Counted from the first letter of the stretch, positions 17,874-27,752 are shown. The stretch: DNA of 64,000 bases from Flavobacterium ammoniigenes (GCF_020886055.1 NZ_AP025184.1:806001-870000), one strand, 5' to 3'. The notes: generated by a model from the letters alone, not told the origin. A program made the numbers and translations.

Positions 17874-20645
17874 ATGGATAGGTTTTCCTTTTTAAACGCA
17901 GCTCATACCGAATTTTTCGCTCAATTATACGATCAATATTTAGATAATCCAGACAGTGTTGAACCAAGTTGGAGAAGTTTTTTTCAAGGGTTTGATTTTG
18001 GAATGGCCACTTACAATGAAGAAAATGCCGCTGAACAAATGGCGACCTATTCTTCAAATTCGGTTGCTTCAGGACAAGTGTCTGAAAAAGTTTTAAAAGA
18101 ATTTAATGTATTAAAATTAATTGACGGATACAGAACTCGCGGGCATTTGTTTACTAAGACAAATCCTGTTCGTGACAGAAGAACCTATTCTCCAAATCTA
18201 GCGATTGAAAATTTTGGTTTGTCTGCAGCGGATTTGGATACTGTATTTGATGCCGCTAAAATTTTAGGACACCAACCAGCTACTTTAAAAGAAATCATTC
18301 GTCGTTTAGAAAACTTATATTGCCAGTCTATTGGTGTTGAATATATGTATATCCGTAAGCCAGAAGTGGTGCAATGGATTCAAGACCGATTGAATATTAA
18401 TGATAATTTGCCCAACTTTAATGTGGAGCAAAAGAAAAACATCCTTGATAAATTAAATGAGGCGGTTTCATTTGAAAATTTCTTACATACTAAATATGTA
18501 GGTCAAAAACGTTTCTCTTTAGAAGGAGGAGAAAGTATCATTCCAGCTTTGGATGCTTTAATTGAAGCTGCTGCCGAAAAAGGAGTAGAGCAATTTGTAA
18601 TGGGAATGGCACACCGTGGAAGGTTGAATATCTTAGCCAATATCTTCGGCAAAGCCACTCAAGATATCTTTTCTGAATTTGATGGAAAAGATTACGACCA
18701 AGAATATTTTGACGGTGATGTTAAATACCATTTAGGATTAACTTCAGAAAGAAAAACCAAAACAGGTAAATCAATCAATATTAATTTAGCGCCAAACCCA
18801 TCTCACTTGGAGACGGTTGGAGCGGTTATCGAAGGTATTACCCGTGCCAAACAAGACAAATATTTTCCAGACGATTTCTCAAAAGTATTGCCAATTGCCG
18901 TTCACGGGGATGCTGCAGTAGCGGGACAAGGAATTGTGTACGAGATTGTTCAAATGGCCCAATTGGACGGTTACAAAACAGGAGGAACGATCCACTTAGT
19001 GATTAATAACCAAGTTGGTTTTACAACCAATTACCAAGATGCACGTTCGTCAACCTATTGTACAGATGTTGCCAAAGTGACTCTTTCGCCAGTATTACAC
19101 GTGAATGCTGATGATACCGAAGCGGTAGTTCACGCCATGTTGTTTGCCTTAGATTACAGAATGACTTTTGGAGGCGATGTATTTATCGACCTTTTAGGAT
19201 ATAGAAAATACGGTCATAACGAAGGGGATGAGCCTCGTTTTACCCAACCCGTTTTATATAAAATCATTGCGCGTCATAAAAATCCAAGAGATATTTATGC
19301 TGAGAAATTGATTGTTGACGGCATTATTGACCAAGCTTATGTAAACAAAATTGAAAGTGATTACAAAGCCAAATTAGACGAAAACTTACAAGCTTCTCGT
19401 AAAAAAGATTTGACAATCATCAAGCCGTTTATGCAAGATGAATGGAAAGGATTTGTTCAAGTATCTGACGATGTGATGTTGCAGAAAGTCGATACTACTT
19501 ATGATAAGAAAAAATTAGATGGTATTTTAGAAACTATTTCGACTTTGCCATCGGATAAAAAATTCATCAACAAAATCACCAAAATTGTAACCGATAGAAA
19601 AACGATGTACGACAACAATCAAATTGATTGGGGAACAGCCGAAGCTTTGGCTTACGGATCGTTGTTGCAAGAAGGCTATGATATTCGTTTATCAGGGCAA
19701 GACGTAGAGAGAGGAACTTTCTCTCACCGTCACGCCGTGGTTAAAGTTGAAGACAGTGAAGAAGAAGTAGTGCTTTTAAACTCAGTGAAAGATAAAAAAG
19801 GACAGTTTAATGCTTTTAACTCTTTCCTTTCAGAATATGGTGTTTTAGGTTTTGATTACGGTTATGCTTTGACTAATCCTAATGCATTAACAATTTGGGA
19901 AGCACAATTTGGAGATTTCTCTAACGGTTGCCAAATCATGATTGACCAATACATTTCGTGTGGAGAAGACAAATGGAACAATCAAAATGGAATTGTACTA
20001 TTATTACCTCATGGTTACGAAGGACAAGGTGCTGAGCACTCTTCGGCTAGAATGGAGCGTTACTTACAATTGTGTGCTCGTCATAATATGTATGTGGCTG
20101 ATTGTACTACACCAGCTAACTTCTTCCACTTGATGAGAAGACAAATGAAAACGAAATTCCGCAAACCTTTAGTAGTATTTTCTCCTAAGAGTTTGTTGCG
20201 TCATCCTTTATGTGTTTCGACTCAAGAGGAATTGGCTAACGGAAGTTTCCAAGAAACCATTGACGATACATCAGTAGATAAATCAAAAGTAAAAACAGTA
20301 GTTTTCTGTACGGGTAAATTCTACTATGATATTCTTGCTGAAAGAGAAAAACTAGAACGAAATGATGTAGCTTTGGTTCGTATCGAACAATTGTTTCCAT
20401 TGCCAACAGACCAATTAAAAGCAATTATCGCTACCTATCCAAATGCAGACGATTACGTTTGGGCACAAGAAGAACCAAAAAACATGGGTGCTTACAGTTA
20501 TATGTTAGTGAATTTTGATTTGGTTCCATGGCGTTTGGCTTCATTGAAAAATTACTCGGCTCCAGCTTCTGGAAGTCACACTAGAGATAGAAGACGTCAT
20601 GCCGATGCCATTAGAATGGTTTTTGACAAAAATTTATTTAGATAA
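17874..20645 (+). CDS. sucA: 2-oxoglutarate dehydrogenase E1 component
   Basis: Thiamine diphosphate enzyme that decarboxylates 2-oxoglutarate in the TCA cycle and passes succinyl to the lipoyl group of SucB. It is 923 residues. The N-terminus has the SucA helix FLNAAHTEFFAQLYDQYLDNPDSVEPSW. Later blocks include KRFSLEGGESIIPALDALI, GMAHRGRLNILANI, NPSHLETVGAVIEG, HGDAAVAGQGIVYE, and the cofactor region DVFIDLLGYRKYGHNEGDEPRF. The C-terminal transketolase-like half has SHRHAVV and LLPHGYEGQGAEHSSARMER. It is followed 27 bp later by sucB. Its E3 partner (lpd) is not in the window. Confidence 0.97.
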   Translation: MDRFSFLNAAHTEFFAQLYDQYLDNPDSVEPSWRSFFQGFDFGMATYNEENAAEQMATYSSNSVASGQVSEKVLKEFNVLKLIDGYRTRGHLFTKTNPVRDRRTYSPNLAIENFGLSAADLDTVFDAAKILGHQPATLKEIIRRLENLYCQSIGVEYMYIRKPEVVQWIQDRLNINDNLPNFNVEQKKNILDKLNEAVSFENFLHTKYVGQKRFSLEGGESIIPALDALIEAAAEKGVEQFVMGMAHRGRLNILANIFGKATQDIFSEFDGKDYDQEYFDGDVKYHLGLTSERKTKTGKSININLAPNPSHLETVGAVIEGITRAKQDKYFPDDFSKVLPIAVHGDAAVAGQGIVYEIVQMAQLDGYKTGGTIHLVINNQVGFTTNYQDARSSTYCTDVAKVTLSPVLHVNADDTEAVVHAMLFALDYRMTFGGDVFIDLLGYRKYGHNEGDEPRFTQPVLYKIIARHKNPRDIYAEKLIVDGIIDQAYVNKIESDYKAKLDENLQASRKKDLTIIKPFMQDEWKGFVQVSDDVMLQKVDTTYDKKKLDGILETISTLPSDKKFINKITKIVTDRKTMYDNNQIDWGTAEALAYGSLLQEGYDIRLSGQDVERGTFSHRHAVVKVEDSEEEVVLLNSVKDKKGQFNAFNSFLSEYGVLGFDYGYALTNPNALTIWEAQFGDFSNGCQIMIDQYISCGEDKWNNQNGIVLLLPHGYEGQGAEHSSARMERYLQLCARHNMYVADCTTPANFFHLMRRQMKTKFRKPLVVFSPKSLLRHPLCVSTQEELANGSFQETIDDTSVDKSKVKTVVFCTGKFYYDILAEREKLERNDVALVRIEQLFPLPTDQLKAIIATYPNADDYVWAQEEPKNMGAYSYMLVNFDLVPWRLASLKNYSAPASGSHTRDRRRHADAIRMVFDKNLFR

Positions 20646-20672
20646 TATTAGACAACAATAAAATTACAAACG

Positions 20673-21908
20673 ATGATTTTAGAAATGAAAGTCCCTTCAC
20701 CGGGGGAATCAATCAAAGAAGTAGAAATTGCCACTTGGTTAGTAAAAGATGGCGATTATGTAGAAAAAGACCAAGCAATTGCTGAAGTAGATTCAGACAA
20801 AGCCACCTTAGAATTACCAGCAGAAGCAAGCGGTGTAATTACACTTAAAGCTGAAGAGGGTGATGCCGTAGCGGTAGGTGCCGTAGTTTGTTTGATTGAT
20901 ACTGCTGCAGCAAAACCATCTGGCTCAGCTCCGGCTCCAGTAGCAGAAGCGCCAAAAGTAGAAGAGAAAAAAGTAGAAGAGAAAAAAGTTGAAGCGCCAA
21001 AAGCGGCTCCAGCACCAGTAGCAACTTATGCAGCGCAAGCACCTTCGCCAGCGGCAAGAAAAATATTAGACGAAAAAAACATCCAGCCTTCTGACATCGT
21101 TGGAACAGGTAAAGATGGTCGTATTACTAAAGAAGATGCTGTAAATGCAGTACCTTCTATGGGAACTCCAACAGGAGGAAGTCGTGGTACTGAACGAATT
21201 AAATTGTCGATGTTGCGTCGTAAAGTAGCAGAACGTTTAGTAGCAGCTAAAAACGATACAGCTATGTTGACTACTTTCAACGAAGTGAACATGACTCCAA
21301 TTAACAACTTGCGTAACGAATACAAAGATGCGTTCAAAGCTAAACACGCAGGTGTTGGTTTAGGCTATATGTCTTTCTTTACAAAAGCAGTGACAAGAGC
21401 CTTGCAATTGTATCCTGATGTTAACTCTATGATGGATGGAGATTACAAAGTAGCTTACGATTTTTGTGATATTTCAATCGCGGTTTCTGGTCCAAAAGGA
21501 TTAATGGTGCCCGTAGTTCGTAATGCTGAAAACTTGACTTTCCGTGGAGTAGAAGCTGAAATCAAACGTTTGGCTATCAAAGCGCGTGACGGACAAATTA
21601 CAGTTGACGATATGACCGGAGGAACATTTACTATTACAAATGGAGGTGTTTTTGGAAGTATGTTGTCTACACCAATTATCAACCCACCACAATCAGGAAT
21701 TTTAGGAATGCACAACATTATTGAGCGTCCAATTGCAGTTAATGGGAAAGTAGAAATTCACCCAATGATGTATGTGGCTCTTTCGTATGACCACAGAATT
21801 ATCGACGGTCGTGAGTCTGTTGGATTCTTGGTAGCGGTTAAAGAAGCCCTTGAAAATCCAGTTGAATTGCTTTGCGATAACAATCCTAAAAAAGCATTCG
21901 AATTGTAG
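20673..21908 (+). CDS. sucB: Dihydrolipoyl succinyltransferase (2-oxoglutarate dehydrogenase E2)
   Basis: Core acyltransferase of the 2-oxoglutarate dehydrogenase complex, 411 residues. The N-terminal lipoyl domain carries the modified lysine K43 in [14 protein letters not shown] flexible Ala/Pro/Glu/Lys linker (with repeated VEEKK) follows. Next is the peripheral subunit-binding domain ([33 protein letters not shown]) and the catalytic domain, which ends with [17 protein letters not shown], where His and Asp form the active site. It is co-transcribed with sucA and ended by the hairpin at 21947-21983. Confidence 0.97.
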   Translation: MILEMKVPSPGESIKEVEIATWLVKDGDYVEKDQAIAEVDSDKATLELPAEASGVITLKAEEGDAVAVGAVVCLIDTAAAKPSGSAPAPVAEAPKVEEKKVEEKKVEAPKAAPAPVATYAAQAPSPAARKILDEKNIQPSDIVGTGKDGRITKEDAVNAVPSMGTPTGGSRGTERIKLSMLRRKVAERLVAAKNDTAMLTTFNEVNMTPINNLRNEYKDAFKAKHAGVGLGYMSFFTKAVTRALQLYPDVNSMMDGDYKVAYDFCDISIAVSGPKGLMVPVVRNAENLTFRGVEAEIKRLAIKARDGQITVDDMTGGTFTITNGGVFGSMLSTPIINPPQSGILGMHNIIERPIAVNGKVEIHPMMYVALSYDHRIIDGRESVGFLVAVKEALENPVELLCDNNPKKAFEL

Positions 21909-21915
21909 AATTGTC

Positions 21916-21936
21916 ATTCTGAACTTGTTTCAGAAT
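21916..21936. repeat. Short palindromic element, possibly a dispersed repeat
   Basis: ATTCTGAA (21916-21923) pairs with TTCAGAAT (21929-21936) around a 5-base loop, between the sucB stop and its terminator. From memory, elements reading like TCATTCTGAACTTGTTTCAG recur between genes in Flavobacterium genomes. This window has only this copy. Confidence 0.45.
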
Positions 21937-21946
21937 CTAACATATT

Positions 21947-21983
21947 AAATCCCAAACTCCACCAAGAGTTTGGGATTTTTTTG
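21947..21983 (+). terminator. Rho-independent terminator of sucAB
   Basis: Perfect 13 bp stem (AAATCCCAAACTC, 21947-21959, with 21966-21978), a 6-base loop and a T-run. Confidence 0.9.
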
Positions 21984-22012
21984 TTTATTTGCTTTTCCTA
22001 AAAAGTACCATT

Positions 22013-23227
22013 ATGTCATCCAATAAAAAGTCGGCCGCTATCGGATTTATTTTCATTACCATGTTAATTGATATTACGGGTTGGGGAATTATTATTCCGG
22101 TGATCCCAAAATTGATTAAAGAATTAATTCATGGCGACATCAGCGAAGCTGCTAAATATGGCGGATGGTTGACCTTTGCGTATGCCATCACTCAATTTTT
22201 ATTTGCTCCCTTAGTGGGGAATTTAAGTGATAAATTTGGCAGAAGACCCATTATCTTAATATCGCTTTTTGCTTTTTCTATGGATTATTTGTTGTTGGCT
22301 TTTGCGCCAACGATTCAATGGTTGTTTGTTGGGCGAATTATTGCCGGATTAACGGGAGCGAGTATCACTACAGCAACCGCTTATATTGCCGATGTGAGTA
22401 CGCCCGAAAGCAGAGCCAAAAACTTTGGAATGATTGGAGCAGCATTCGGATTAGGATTTATCATCGGACCAGTTATTGGAGGTTTATTAGGCCAATACGG
22501 CGCTAGAGTTCCATTCTATGCGGCAGCTATCTTGTGCTTGTTGAACTTTTTGTATGGGTATTTTATTTTACCTGAATCCTTGGCTAAAGAAAATCGTAGA
22601 GCATTTGATATCAAACGTGCCAACCCCATTGGAGCCTTATTACATTTGAAAAAATACCCTAAATTGATTGGTTTAGTAATCGCTACTTTTTTATTGTATG
22701 TAGCGTCTCACGCCGTGCATAGCAATTGGAGTTTCTTTACTATGTACCAATTCAACTGGGACGAGAAAATGGTAGGAATATCACTAGGTGTCATCGGACT
22801 TTTAGTGGGGCTAGTTCAAGGTGGATTAATTCGTTGGATCAATCCTAAGTTAGGCAACGAAAAAAGTATTTATGTGGGAATGGCCTTGTATACCATCGGT
22901 ATGTTCTTATTTGCCACCGCCACTCAAAGTTGGATGATGTTTGTCTTTTTAATTCCGTATTGTTTGGGAGGAATTGCAGGCCCTGCCATGCAAGCTGTAA
23001 TTTCAGAACAAGTGCCTGCGAATGAGCAAGGTGAAATTCAAGGAACAATGTCGAGTTTGATGAGTGCTTCAGCAATTATTGGACCGCCAATGATGTCTAC
23101 CGTATTTTATTTTTTCACCCACAACGAAGCGCCGTTTAAATTTGCAGGTGCCCCTTTTGTCTTAGCTGGATTTTTGATGTTGTTGAGTACCATAGTGGCT
23201 TATTTGTCTTTTAAAAAGCGCCACTAA
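22013..23227 (+). CDS. MFS transporter, TetA-like (drug:proton antiporter type)
   Basis: Inner-membrane transporter with about 12 helices, 404 residues from ATG 22013. An upstream TTG overlaps the preceding terminator region and is rejected. The motif-A loop is seen as [17 protein letters not shown] after helix 2, as in tetracycline/bicyclomycin-type exporters. A motif-C-like stretch is [21 protein letters not shown] in helix 5. The N-terminal segment [20 protein letters not shown] resembles TetA. The similarity supports the DHA1 export class, but resistance or substrate cannot be inferred. It stands between sucAB and a tatD-family gene, with 19 bp to the latter. Confidence 0.9.
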   Translation: MSSNKKSAAIGFIFITMLIDITGWGIIIPVIPKLIKELIHGDISEAAKYGGWLTFAYAITQFLFAPLVGNLSDKFGRRPIILISLFAFSMDYLLLAFAPTIQWLFVGRIIAGLTGASITTATAYIADVSTPESRAKNFGMIGAAFGLGFIIGPVIGGLLGQYGARVPFYAAAILCLLNFLYGYFILPESLAKENRRAFDIKRANPIGALLHLKKYPKLIGLVIATFLLYVASHAVHSNWSFFTMYQFNWDEKMVGISLGVIGLLVGLVQGGLIRWINPKLGNEKSIYVGMALYTIGMFLFATATQSWMMFVFLIPYCLGGIAGPAMQAVISEQVPANEQGEIQGTMSSLMSASAIIGPPMMSTVFYFFTHNEAPFKFAGAPFVLAGFLMLLSTIVAYLSFKKRH

Positions 23228-23246
23228 TTTTTATAATTTTCGATCC

Positions 23247-24014
23247 ATGATATTGACCGATACCCATACACATTTATGTTCTGAAGAGTTTGACCAAGAC
23301 CGAACCGAGATGATCCAACGCGCCATCAGCGCAGGAGTTTCTCGATTTTTTATTCCGTCCATTGACAGTTCTGAAACGCAGAAAATGTATGATTTGGAGG
23401 CCCAATTTCCTGACAATGTGCATCTAATGATTGGCTTACATCCTTGTTATGTAAAAGAAAATTATTTAGAAGAATTAGCCCATGTGGAAACCCAATTGGC
23501 GCAACATAAATTTTATGCTATTGGCGAAATTGGAATTGATTTGTACTGGGACAAAACTACTTTGGACATTCAAAAGATTGCTTTTCAACGCCAAATCCAA
23601 TGGGCCAAGCAACACGGTTTAGCGATAAATATCCATTGTCGCGATGCCTTTGACGAAGTCTTTGAAGTCCTAGAATTGGAAAAATCATCCGAATTATTTG
23701 GCATTTTTCATTGTTTTACTGGCGATTTGGATCAAGCCCAAAGAGCTATTTCGTATGGATTAAAATTAGGAATTGGCGGAGTAGCCACATTTAAAAACGG
23801 AAAAATAGATCAGTTTTTAGATCAAATCCCATTGGAACATATTGTACTCGAAACTGATTCGCCTTATTTAGCTCCAGTTCCATACCGTGGTAAGCGCAAT
23901 GAAAGCAGTTATACCCTTTTGGTGGCACAAAAATTAGCCGAAATCTATCAATTGCCAGTAACTGAAATTGCACGAATTACAACCGAAAACTCCAAAGCAG
24001 TTTTCGGGATTTAA
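23247..24014 (+). CDS. TatD-family metal-dependent DNase
   Basis: TIM-barrel hydrolase, 255 residues. Metal ligands of the amidohydrolase-like site are visible: H7 and H9 in TDTHTHL, E94 in AIGEIGIDLYWD, H130 in INIHCRDA, H155 in IFHCFTGD, and Asp in VLETDSPYLAPVPYRGKRN. The TatD family has 3'-5' exonuclease activity tied to DNA repair and quality control, although the physiological role is not fixed for every member. It may be co-transcribed with the MFS gene. No clear terminator follows, only a T-rich stretch. Confidence 0.93.
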   Translation: MILTDTHTHLCSEEFDQDRTEMIQRAISAGVSRFFIPSIDSSETQKMYDLEAQFPDNVHLMIGLHPCYVKENYLEELAHVETQLAQHKFYAIGEIGIDLYWDKTTLDIQKIAFQRQIQWAKQHGLAINIHCRDAFDEVFEVLELEKSSELFGIFHCFTGDLDQAQRAISYGLKLGIGGVATFKNGKIDQFLDQIPLEHIVLETDSPYLAPVPYRGKRNESSYTLLVAQKLAEIYQLPVTEIARITTENSKAVFGI

Positions 24015-24077
24015 TCCAGAATTGACGCTAATTTGGGTTTTTTTTTGTTCATTTGTCCTCTATAAAATTATTTTAAA

Positions 24078-25214
24078 ATGCAAAAGTTTGACGCTATACG
24101 CCCTTTTTATGAAACTGAAGTAAATGAGGCATTACAATCTGTAATTTCCCATCCAATGATGAAGGCGTTAATGAATTTTACTTTTCCAGAAATGGAAGAT
24201 GAGGTTTGGAAAGCACAATTGAAAAAAACTCATTCCATTCGTGATTTTCAATGTAATTTTATTTACCATACCGTTCAAAGAATTTTAGAAAACAGCTCCG
24301 ATGGCTTGACCACTTCGGGCTTTGAACATCTGGAAAAAAACAATTCGTATTTGTTTATTTCCAATCATCGAGATATTCTATTAGACACCACTTTATTGAA
24401 TGCCGCTTTATTTCAAAACGGCCATTTGATGACGGCTTCGGCAATTGGCGATAATTTGGTTCAAAAATCATTCATCAAAACCTTGGCGCAACTGAATCGT
24501 AATTTCTTAGTATTGAGAGGTTTGTCGCCAAGAGAAATGTTGCAAAGCTCCAAATTATTATCTGAATATATGGGGCAGTTGTTGTTACACGAAAACCGTT
24601 CGGTTTGGATTGCACAACGCGAAGGACGAACCAAAGATGGTAACGACGAAACCAATCCTGGTGTGTTAAAAATGATTGGCATGGCCTCTGATGAAGCCGA
24701 TGTAATGCAGTACTTTAAAAAGCTGAAAATCGTTCCGGTTTCGATATCATACGAGTACGACCCAACCGATGTTTTGAAAATGCCACAGCTATTAGCAGAG
24801 GCGAATAACGAAGTGTATGTTAAATCCAAAAATGAAGATTTGAATACGATTTTGAGTGGCGTGATGGGACAAAAGAAACGCATTCATTTGCACATTGGAA
24901 AAGTATTGGACACTGAAATTGACCAAATCGTTGCTGAAAATGATTCGTCAAACAAACAAATTCAAGCTTTGGCACAAAAAATCGACGATGCCGTTTTAAG
25001 CAACTACAAACTATGGCCGACCAACTTTATCGCCTACGATATTGTGCATAAGTCGTCGACCTATTCGCACCTGTACACCGAATCAGAAAAATCACTTTTT
25101 GAGCGCCGATTGGAGATGCGAATTGGTTTAGACAATCCAATTGCATTGGAAGGATTTTTGGCTATGTATGCCAATCCGGTAGTTAATAAATTAAAATACA
25201 ACCATGCTTTCTAA
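24078..25214 (+). CDS. 1-acyl-glycerol-3-phosphate acyltransferase-like protein (PlsC superfamily)
   Basis: 378 residues, probable membrane-associated lipid acyltransferase. The catalytic motif is seen as ISNHRDILLDTTLL (H97). The usual H-x4-D spacing is replaced by H-x5-D (D103), or D99 could serve. A second family block is WIAQREGRTKDGNDETNPGVLKM, matching the EGxR substrate motif. No strong membrane helix is present. The 3' end overlaps the asparaginase gene by 11 bp. Similar long acyltransferases are common in Flavobacteria. The exact acceptor is unknown. Confidence 0.85.
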   Translation: MQKFDAIRPFYETEVNEALQSVISHPMMKALMNFTFPEMEDEVWKAQLKKTHSIRDFQCNFIYHTVQRILENSSDGLTTSGFEHLEKNNSYLFISNHRDILLDTTLLNAALFQNGHLMTASAIGDNLVQKSFIKTLAQLNRNFLVLRGLSPREMLQSSKLLSEYMGQLLLHENRSVWIAQREGRTKDGNDETNPGVLKMIGMASDEADVMQYFKKLKIVPVSISYEYDPTDVLKMPQLLAEANNEVYVKSKNEDLNTILSGVMGQKKRIHLHIGKVLDTEIDQIVAENDSSNKQIQALAQKIDDAVLSNYKLWPTNFIAYDIVHKSSTYSHLYTESEKSLFERRLEMRIGLDNPIALEGFLAMYANPVVNKLKYNHAF

Positions 25215-26232
25215 AGCAAAAATATTGCTGATTTATACCGGTGGAACTATCGGTATGAAGAAAGATTTTGCAACGGGTGCGTTGAAGGCTTTCAATTTTA
25301 GTAAGTTGTTGCAACGCATTCCAGAACTAAAATTATTGGATTGCGAAATCGAAACCATTTCGTTTGAAAATCCGATCGATTCTTCTAATATGAATCCGGA
25401 GAAGTGGGTCAAATTAGCCACTATCATCGAGGACAATTATACTGCTTTTGATGGCTTTGTGGTGCTTCATGGTTCCGATACGATGTCGTATACCGCTTCG
25501 GCTTTGAGTTTTATGATGGAACATTTGGCCAAGCCAATTATATTCACAGGTTCGCAATTGCCTATTGGAGATTTGCGTACCGATGCCAAAGAAAATTTAA
25601 TCACGGCAATCCAAATTGCATCGTTGCGAGAGAATGGACAAGCGGTGGTTCAAGAAGTGGGTTTGTACTTTGAATACAAATTGTATCGCGCGAATCGCAC
25701 CACTAAAATCAATGCCGAACATTTCAAAGCGTTTACCTCGCCCAATTATCCTTTTTTGATCGAATCGGGAGTGCATCTGAAAATCAATTCGGAGGCATTG
25801 CTTCCTGTTTCCGGAAAGGAGTTGCGTGTGCATAAAAATTTAGATACCAATGTGATTATCCTGAAATTATTCCCAGGTATTAGCGAACAATTAATGGATG
25901 CCGTTGTAACTATTCCGAATTTGAAAGGGATAGTTTTAGAAACCTACGGAGCTGGCAATGCGCCTACTGACGATTGGTTTTTGGCTGTTTTGCAAAAAGC
26001 CATTCAAAACGGAATTCATATTATCAATGTAACCCAATGTTCAGGTGGAAGTGTCCGAATGGGTCAATATGAAACCAGTACTGCTTTGCGCGAAATAGGA
26101 GTGATTTCTGGTAACGATATTACGACTGAAGCTGCTATCACAAAGTTGATGTATCTGTTAGGCCAAAATGAATTGGTGTCCAATTTTAAAGAGGTATTTG
26201 AAACTTCGTTACGAGGTGAAATCCAAGAATAA
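25204..26232 (+). CDS. ansA: Type I L-asparaginase
   Basis: Hydrolyses asparagine to aspartate and ammonia. It is 342 residues with no signal peptide, so cytoplasmic. Both catalytic threonine motifs are present: IYTGGTIGM near residue 13 and VVLHGSDTMSYTASALSFM near residue 90, followed by FTGSQLPIGDLRTDAKENL. The GAGNAP and SGGSV blocks near the C-terminus also fit. The start overlaps the upstream acyltransferase by 11 bp (translational coupling). Its gene end is about 50 bp before tRNA-Ser. Confidence 0.94.
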   Translation: MLSKAKILLIYTGGTIGMKKDFATGALKAFNFSKLLQRIPELKLLDCEIETISFENPIDSSNMNPEKWVKLATIIEDNYTAFDGFVVLHGSDTMSYTASALSFMMEHLAKPIIFTGSQLPIGDLRTDAKENLITAIQIASLRENGQAVVQEVGLYFEYKLYRANRTTKINAEHFKAFTSPNYPFLIESGVHLKINSEALLPVSGKELRVHKNLDTNVIILKLFPGISEQLMDAVVTIPNLKGIVLETYGAGNAPTDDWFLAVLQKAIQNGIHIINVTQCSGGSVRMGQYETSTALREIGVISGNDITTEAAITKLMYLLGQNELVSNFKEVFETSLRGEIQE

Positions 26233-26285
26233 TTCTTTTTCATTTTTCTAAGTCAGTTTTTTTTAAGTTATTTGCAACCCCAATT

Positions 26286-26372
26286 AGAGAGGTGTCCGAG
26301 TGGTTGAAGGAGCAAGCCTGGAAAGTTTGTATATGGGTAACTGTATCGTGGGTTCGAATCCCATCCTCTCTG
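26286..26372 (+). tRNA. tRNA-Ser (anticodon GGA)
   Basis: 87 nt cloverleaf with the long variable arm of class II tRNAs. The acceptor stem is AGAGAGG (26286-26292) with CCTCTCT (26365-26371) and discriminator G26372. The anticodon stem CAAGC/GTTTG encloses the loop CTGGAAA, with anticodon GGA at 26320-26322 reading UCC and UCU. The T-arm is GTGGG-TTCGAAT-CCCAT. CCA is not encoded. A near-consensus -7 element (TTATTTGC) lies about 20 bases upstream. Confidence 0.96.
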
Positions 26373-26379
26373 CTAATTT

Positions 26380-26421
26380 AAATCCCCAAGAAATACAGTT
26401 TTGTAATTCTTGGGGATTTTT
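26380..26421 (+). terminator. Terminator after tRNA-Ser
   Basis: Perfect 13 bp stem AAATCCCCAAGAA (26380-26392) with 26407-26419, a 14-base loop and TTTT at the end. Confidence 0.85.
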
Positions 26422-26547
26422 CAGTATTTGTAAGATATTTTGTCAAAATCCATTTGAATTTTGAATTTTAAAATTAAAAAGTGTCTATTTTTTAATTTTA
26501 TTGGACAATTTTGTTGTATTTTATAAATGAAAATAGGGGAATAATAT

Positions 26548-26555
26548 TATTTTTG
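26548..26555 (+). promoter_or_regulatory. Candidate -7 element for the surface-protein array
   Basis: TATTTTTG, 76 bases before the first gene of the array, in an AT-rich 210-base stretch between the tRNA terminator and 26632. No good -33 box was seen. Nothing else was recognised in this gap. Confidence 0.4.
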
Positions 26556-26631
26556 TAGGTTAACACATATAGGTATTAAAAATTAAGTGGTTTACAGCCT
26601 CTTTTTTTTGTAAAAAATAAAGTGATTAATA

Positions 26632-27108
26632 ATGAAAGTAGTTGTCTTGTTTTTCTTTTGTAGCTTGATGTATGGGCAAAAACTGCACCATCATATGCTT
26701 TCTGCTCATGGAGGTGTTGCTACAACATCAACGGGTATAAAGGTGACTCACACGATTGCTCAACAAGGTGTTATTGGTATCTCTACAACAAAAAAAGTAA
26801 TTTTAGGTCAGGGATTTCAACAAAGTAAAATTTCCAATGTTCAGCCCATTACTAATGATGCAATAACCACTTTGGTGTACCCAAATCCAGTGGTAGATGT
26901 TGTGAACTTTACATTTTCGGCGCCTGTAACTGGTAAAATTGCTGTTTCTATTTTTGATATTCATGGGCGTTTGATATTGTTTCAAGAAAAAGAAGCAATT
27001 GATACTATACTTTCGATAACTAATTTATTAATAGCTTCAGGAGAGTATGTTGTTAAACTCGACGGAAATCGCTATTCTTTCACCACCACCATTTTAAAAT
27101 CAAAATAA
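26632..27108 (+). CDS. Small exported protein with T9SS type A sorting domain
   Basis: 158 residues, first gene of the surface array. A Sec signal is followed by cleavage near MYGQ. A short middle region (HMLSAHGGVATTSTGIKVTHTIAQQGVIG) is of a kind often seen in small flavobacterial secreted proteins. The C-terminal 75 residues form a type IX sorting domain: VYPNPVVDVVNFTF, then VSIFDIHGRLI, then SGEYVVKLDGNRYSFTTTILKSK. Such domains send proteins across the outer membrane through the Por/Gld machinery. It is the only protein of the array in which this domain is visible. Gap to the next gene: 11 bp. The function is unknown. Confidence 0.87.
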   Translation: MKVVVLFFFCSLMYGQKLHHHMLSAHGGVATTSTGIKVTHTIAQQGVIGISTTKKVILGQGFQQSKISNVQPITNDAITTLVYPNPVVDVVNFTFSAPVTGKIAVSIFDIHGRLILFQEKEAIDTILSITNLLIASGEYVVKLDGNRYSFTTTILKSK

Positions 27109-27119
27109 TCAAAATATAA

Positions 27120-27746
27120 ATGAAAAAAATTATACCCCACATCCTTTTTTTCCTTCTTACCATCACCGCTTACTCCCAAGGAGTATTCTTCAATCTTGGA
27201 AAAAACTTTAGCACATTTCATTACAAAAACAAATCGGCTTATGCGGATAAATTAGGTATTAAAGGCTTTGGAGATGCCTATGAAATTGGGTATACCGATG
27301 TTTTGAAATACAAAAATTTTAAAGATTTAAAGTATTCAGGAAGTGTAACCATCAACGATTTCAATGCTATTGCGGCCTCAAATGTGAACAAATTAGAATG
27401 GAAAACCACTTACTTGGGTGTACAGAGTTCTGTAGACTATCAATTTTACGATTCGTTTTATTTTTTCTTAAGTGCTAAAGCAGGATTAAACCTTTCAACT
27501 CTACTGAGAGGTCATCAACAAGTAGATAATTCAGCAGTTAATTTAGTGGGTGTAAATGAATTTTCAGGCATCATTATTCAACCAGTTCTTGGGGTGTATG
27601 CCAAATACTATTTAACCAAAAACGGCTATTTAAGCGCTGGCTTAAACCTAAGCAAAAGCCTAAAACTAGGCAACAATTCCGATCATGTTTCTATTAATAC
27701 AACCCAAATCCTTTTCGGAGGTTATTTTGATTTAATAAAAAGATAA
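27120..27746 (+). CDS. Outer-membrane beta-barrel-like protein
   Basis: 208 residues. The signal peptide MKKIIPHILFFLLTITAYSQ is clear. The mature sequence has alternating amphipathic beta strands (YLGVQSSVDYQFYDSFYFFLSAKAGLNLS, GVYAKYYLTKNGYLSAGLNLSKSL) and no soluble-domain motif, which fits a small barrel of the porin/PorT-like kind. It is too short for PorP/SprF (usually about 330). Its position directly before the giant fibre gene (6 bp gap) recalls barrel proteins that accompany surface adhesins in Bacteroidota, so it could anchor the fibre. That role is inference only. Confidence 0.8.
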   Translation: MKKIIPHILFFLLTITAYSQGVFFNLGKNFSTFHYKNKSAYADKLGIKGFGDAYEIGYTDVLKYKNFKDLKYSGSVTINDFNAIAASNVNKLEWKTTYLGVQSSVDYQFYDSFYFFLSAKAGLNLSTLLRGHQQVDNSAVNLVGVNEFSGIIIQPVLGVYAKYYLTKNGYLSAGLNLSKSLKLGNNSDHVSINTTQILFGGYFDLIKR

Positions 27747-27752
27747 TTCCCC

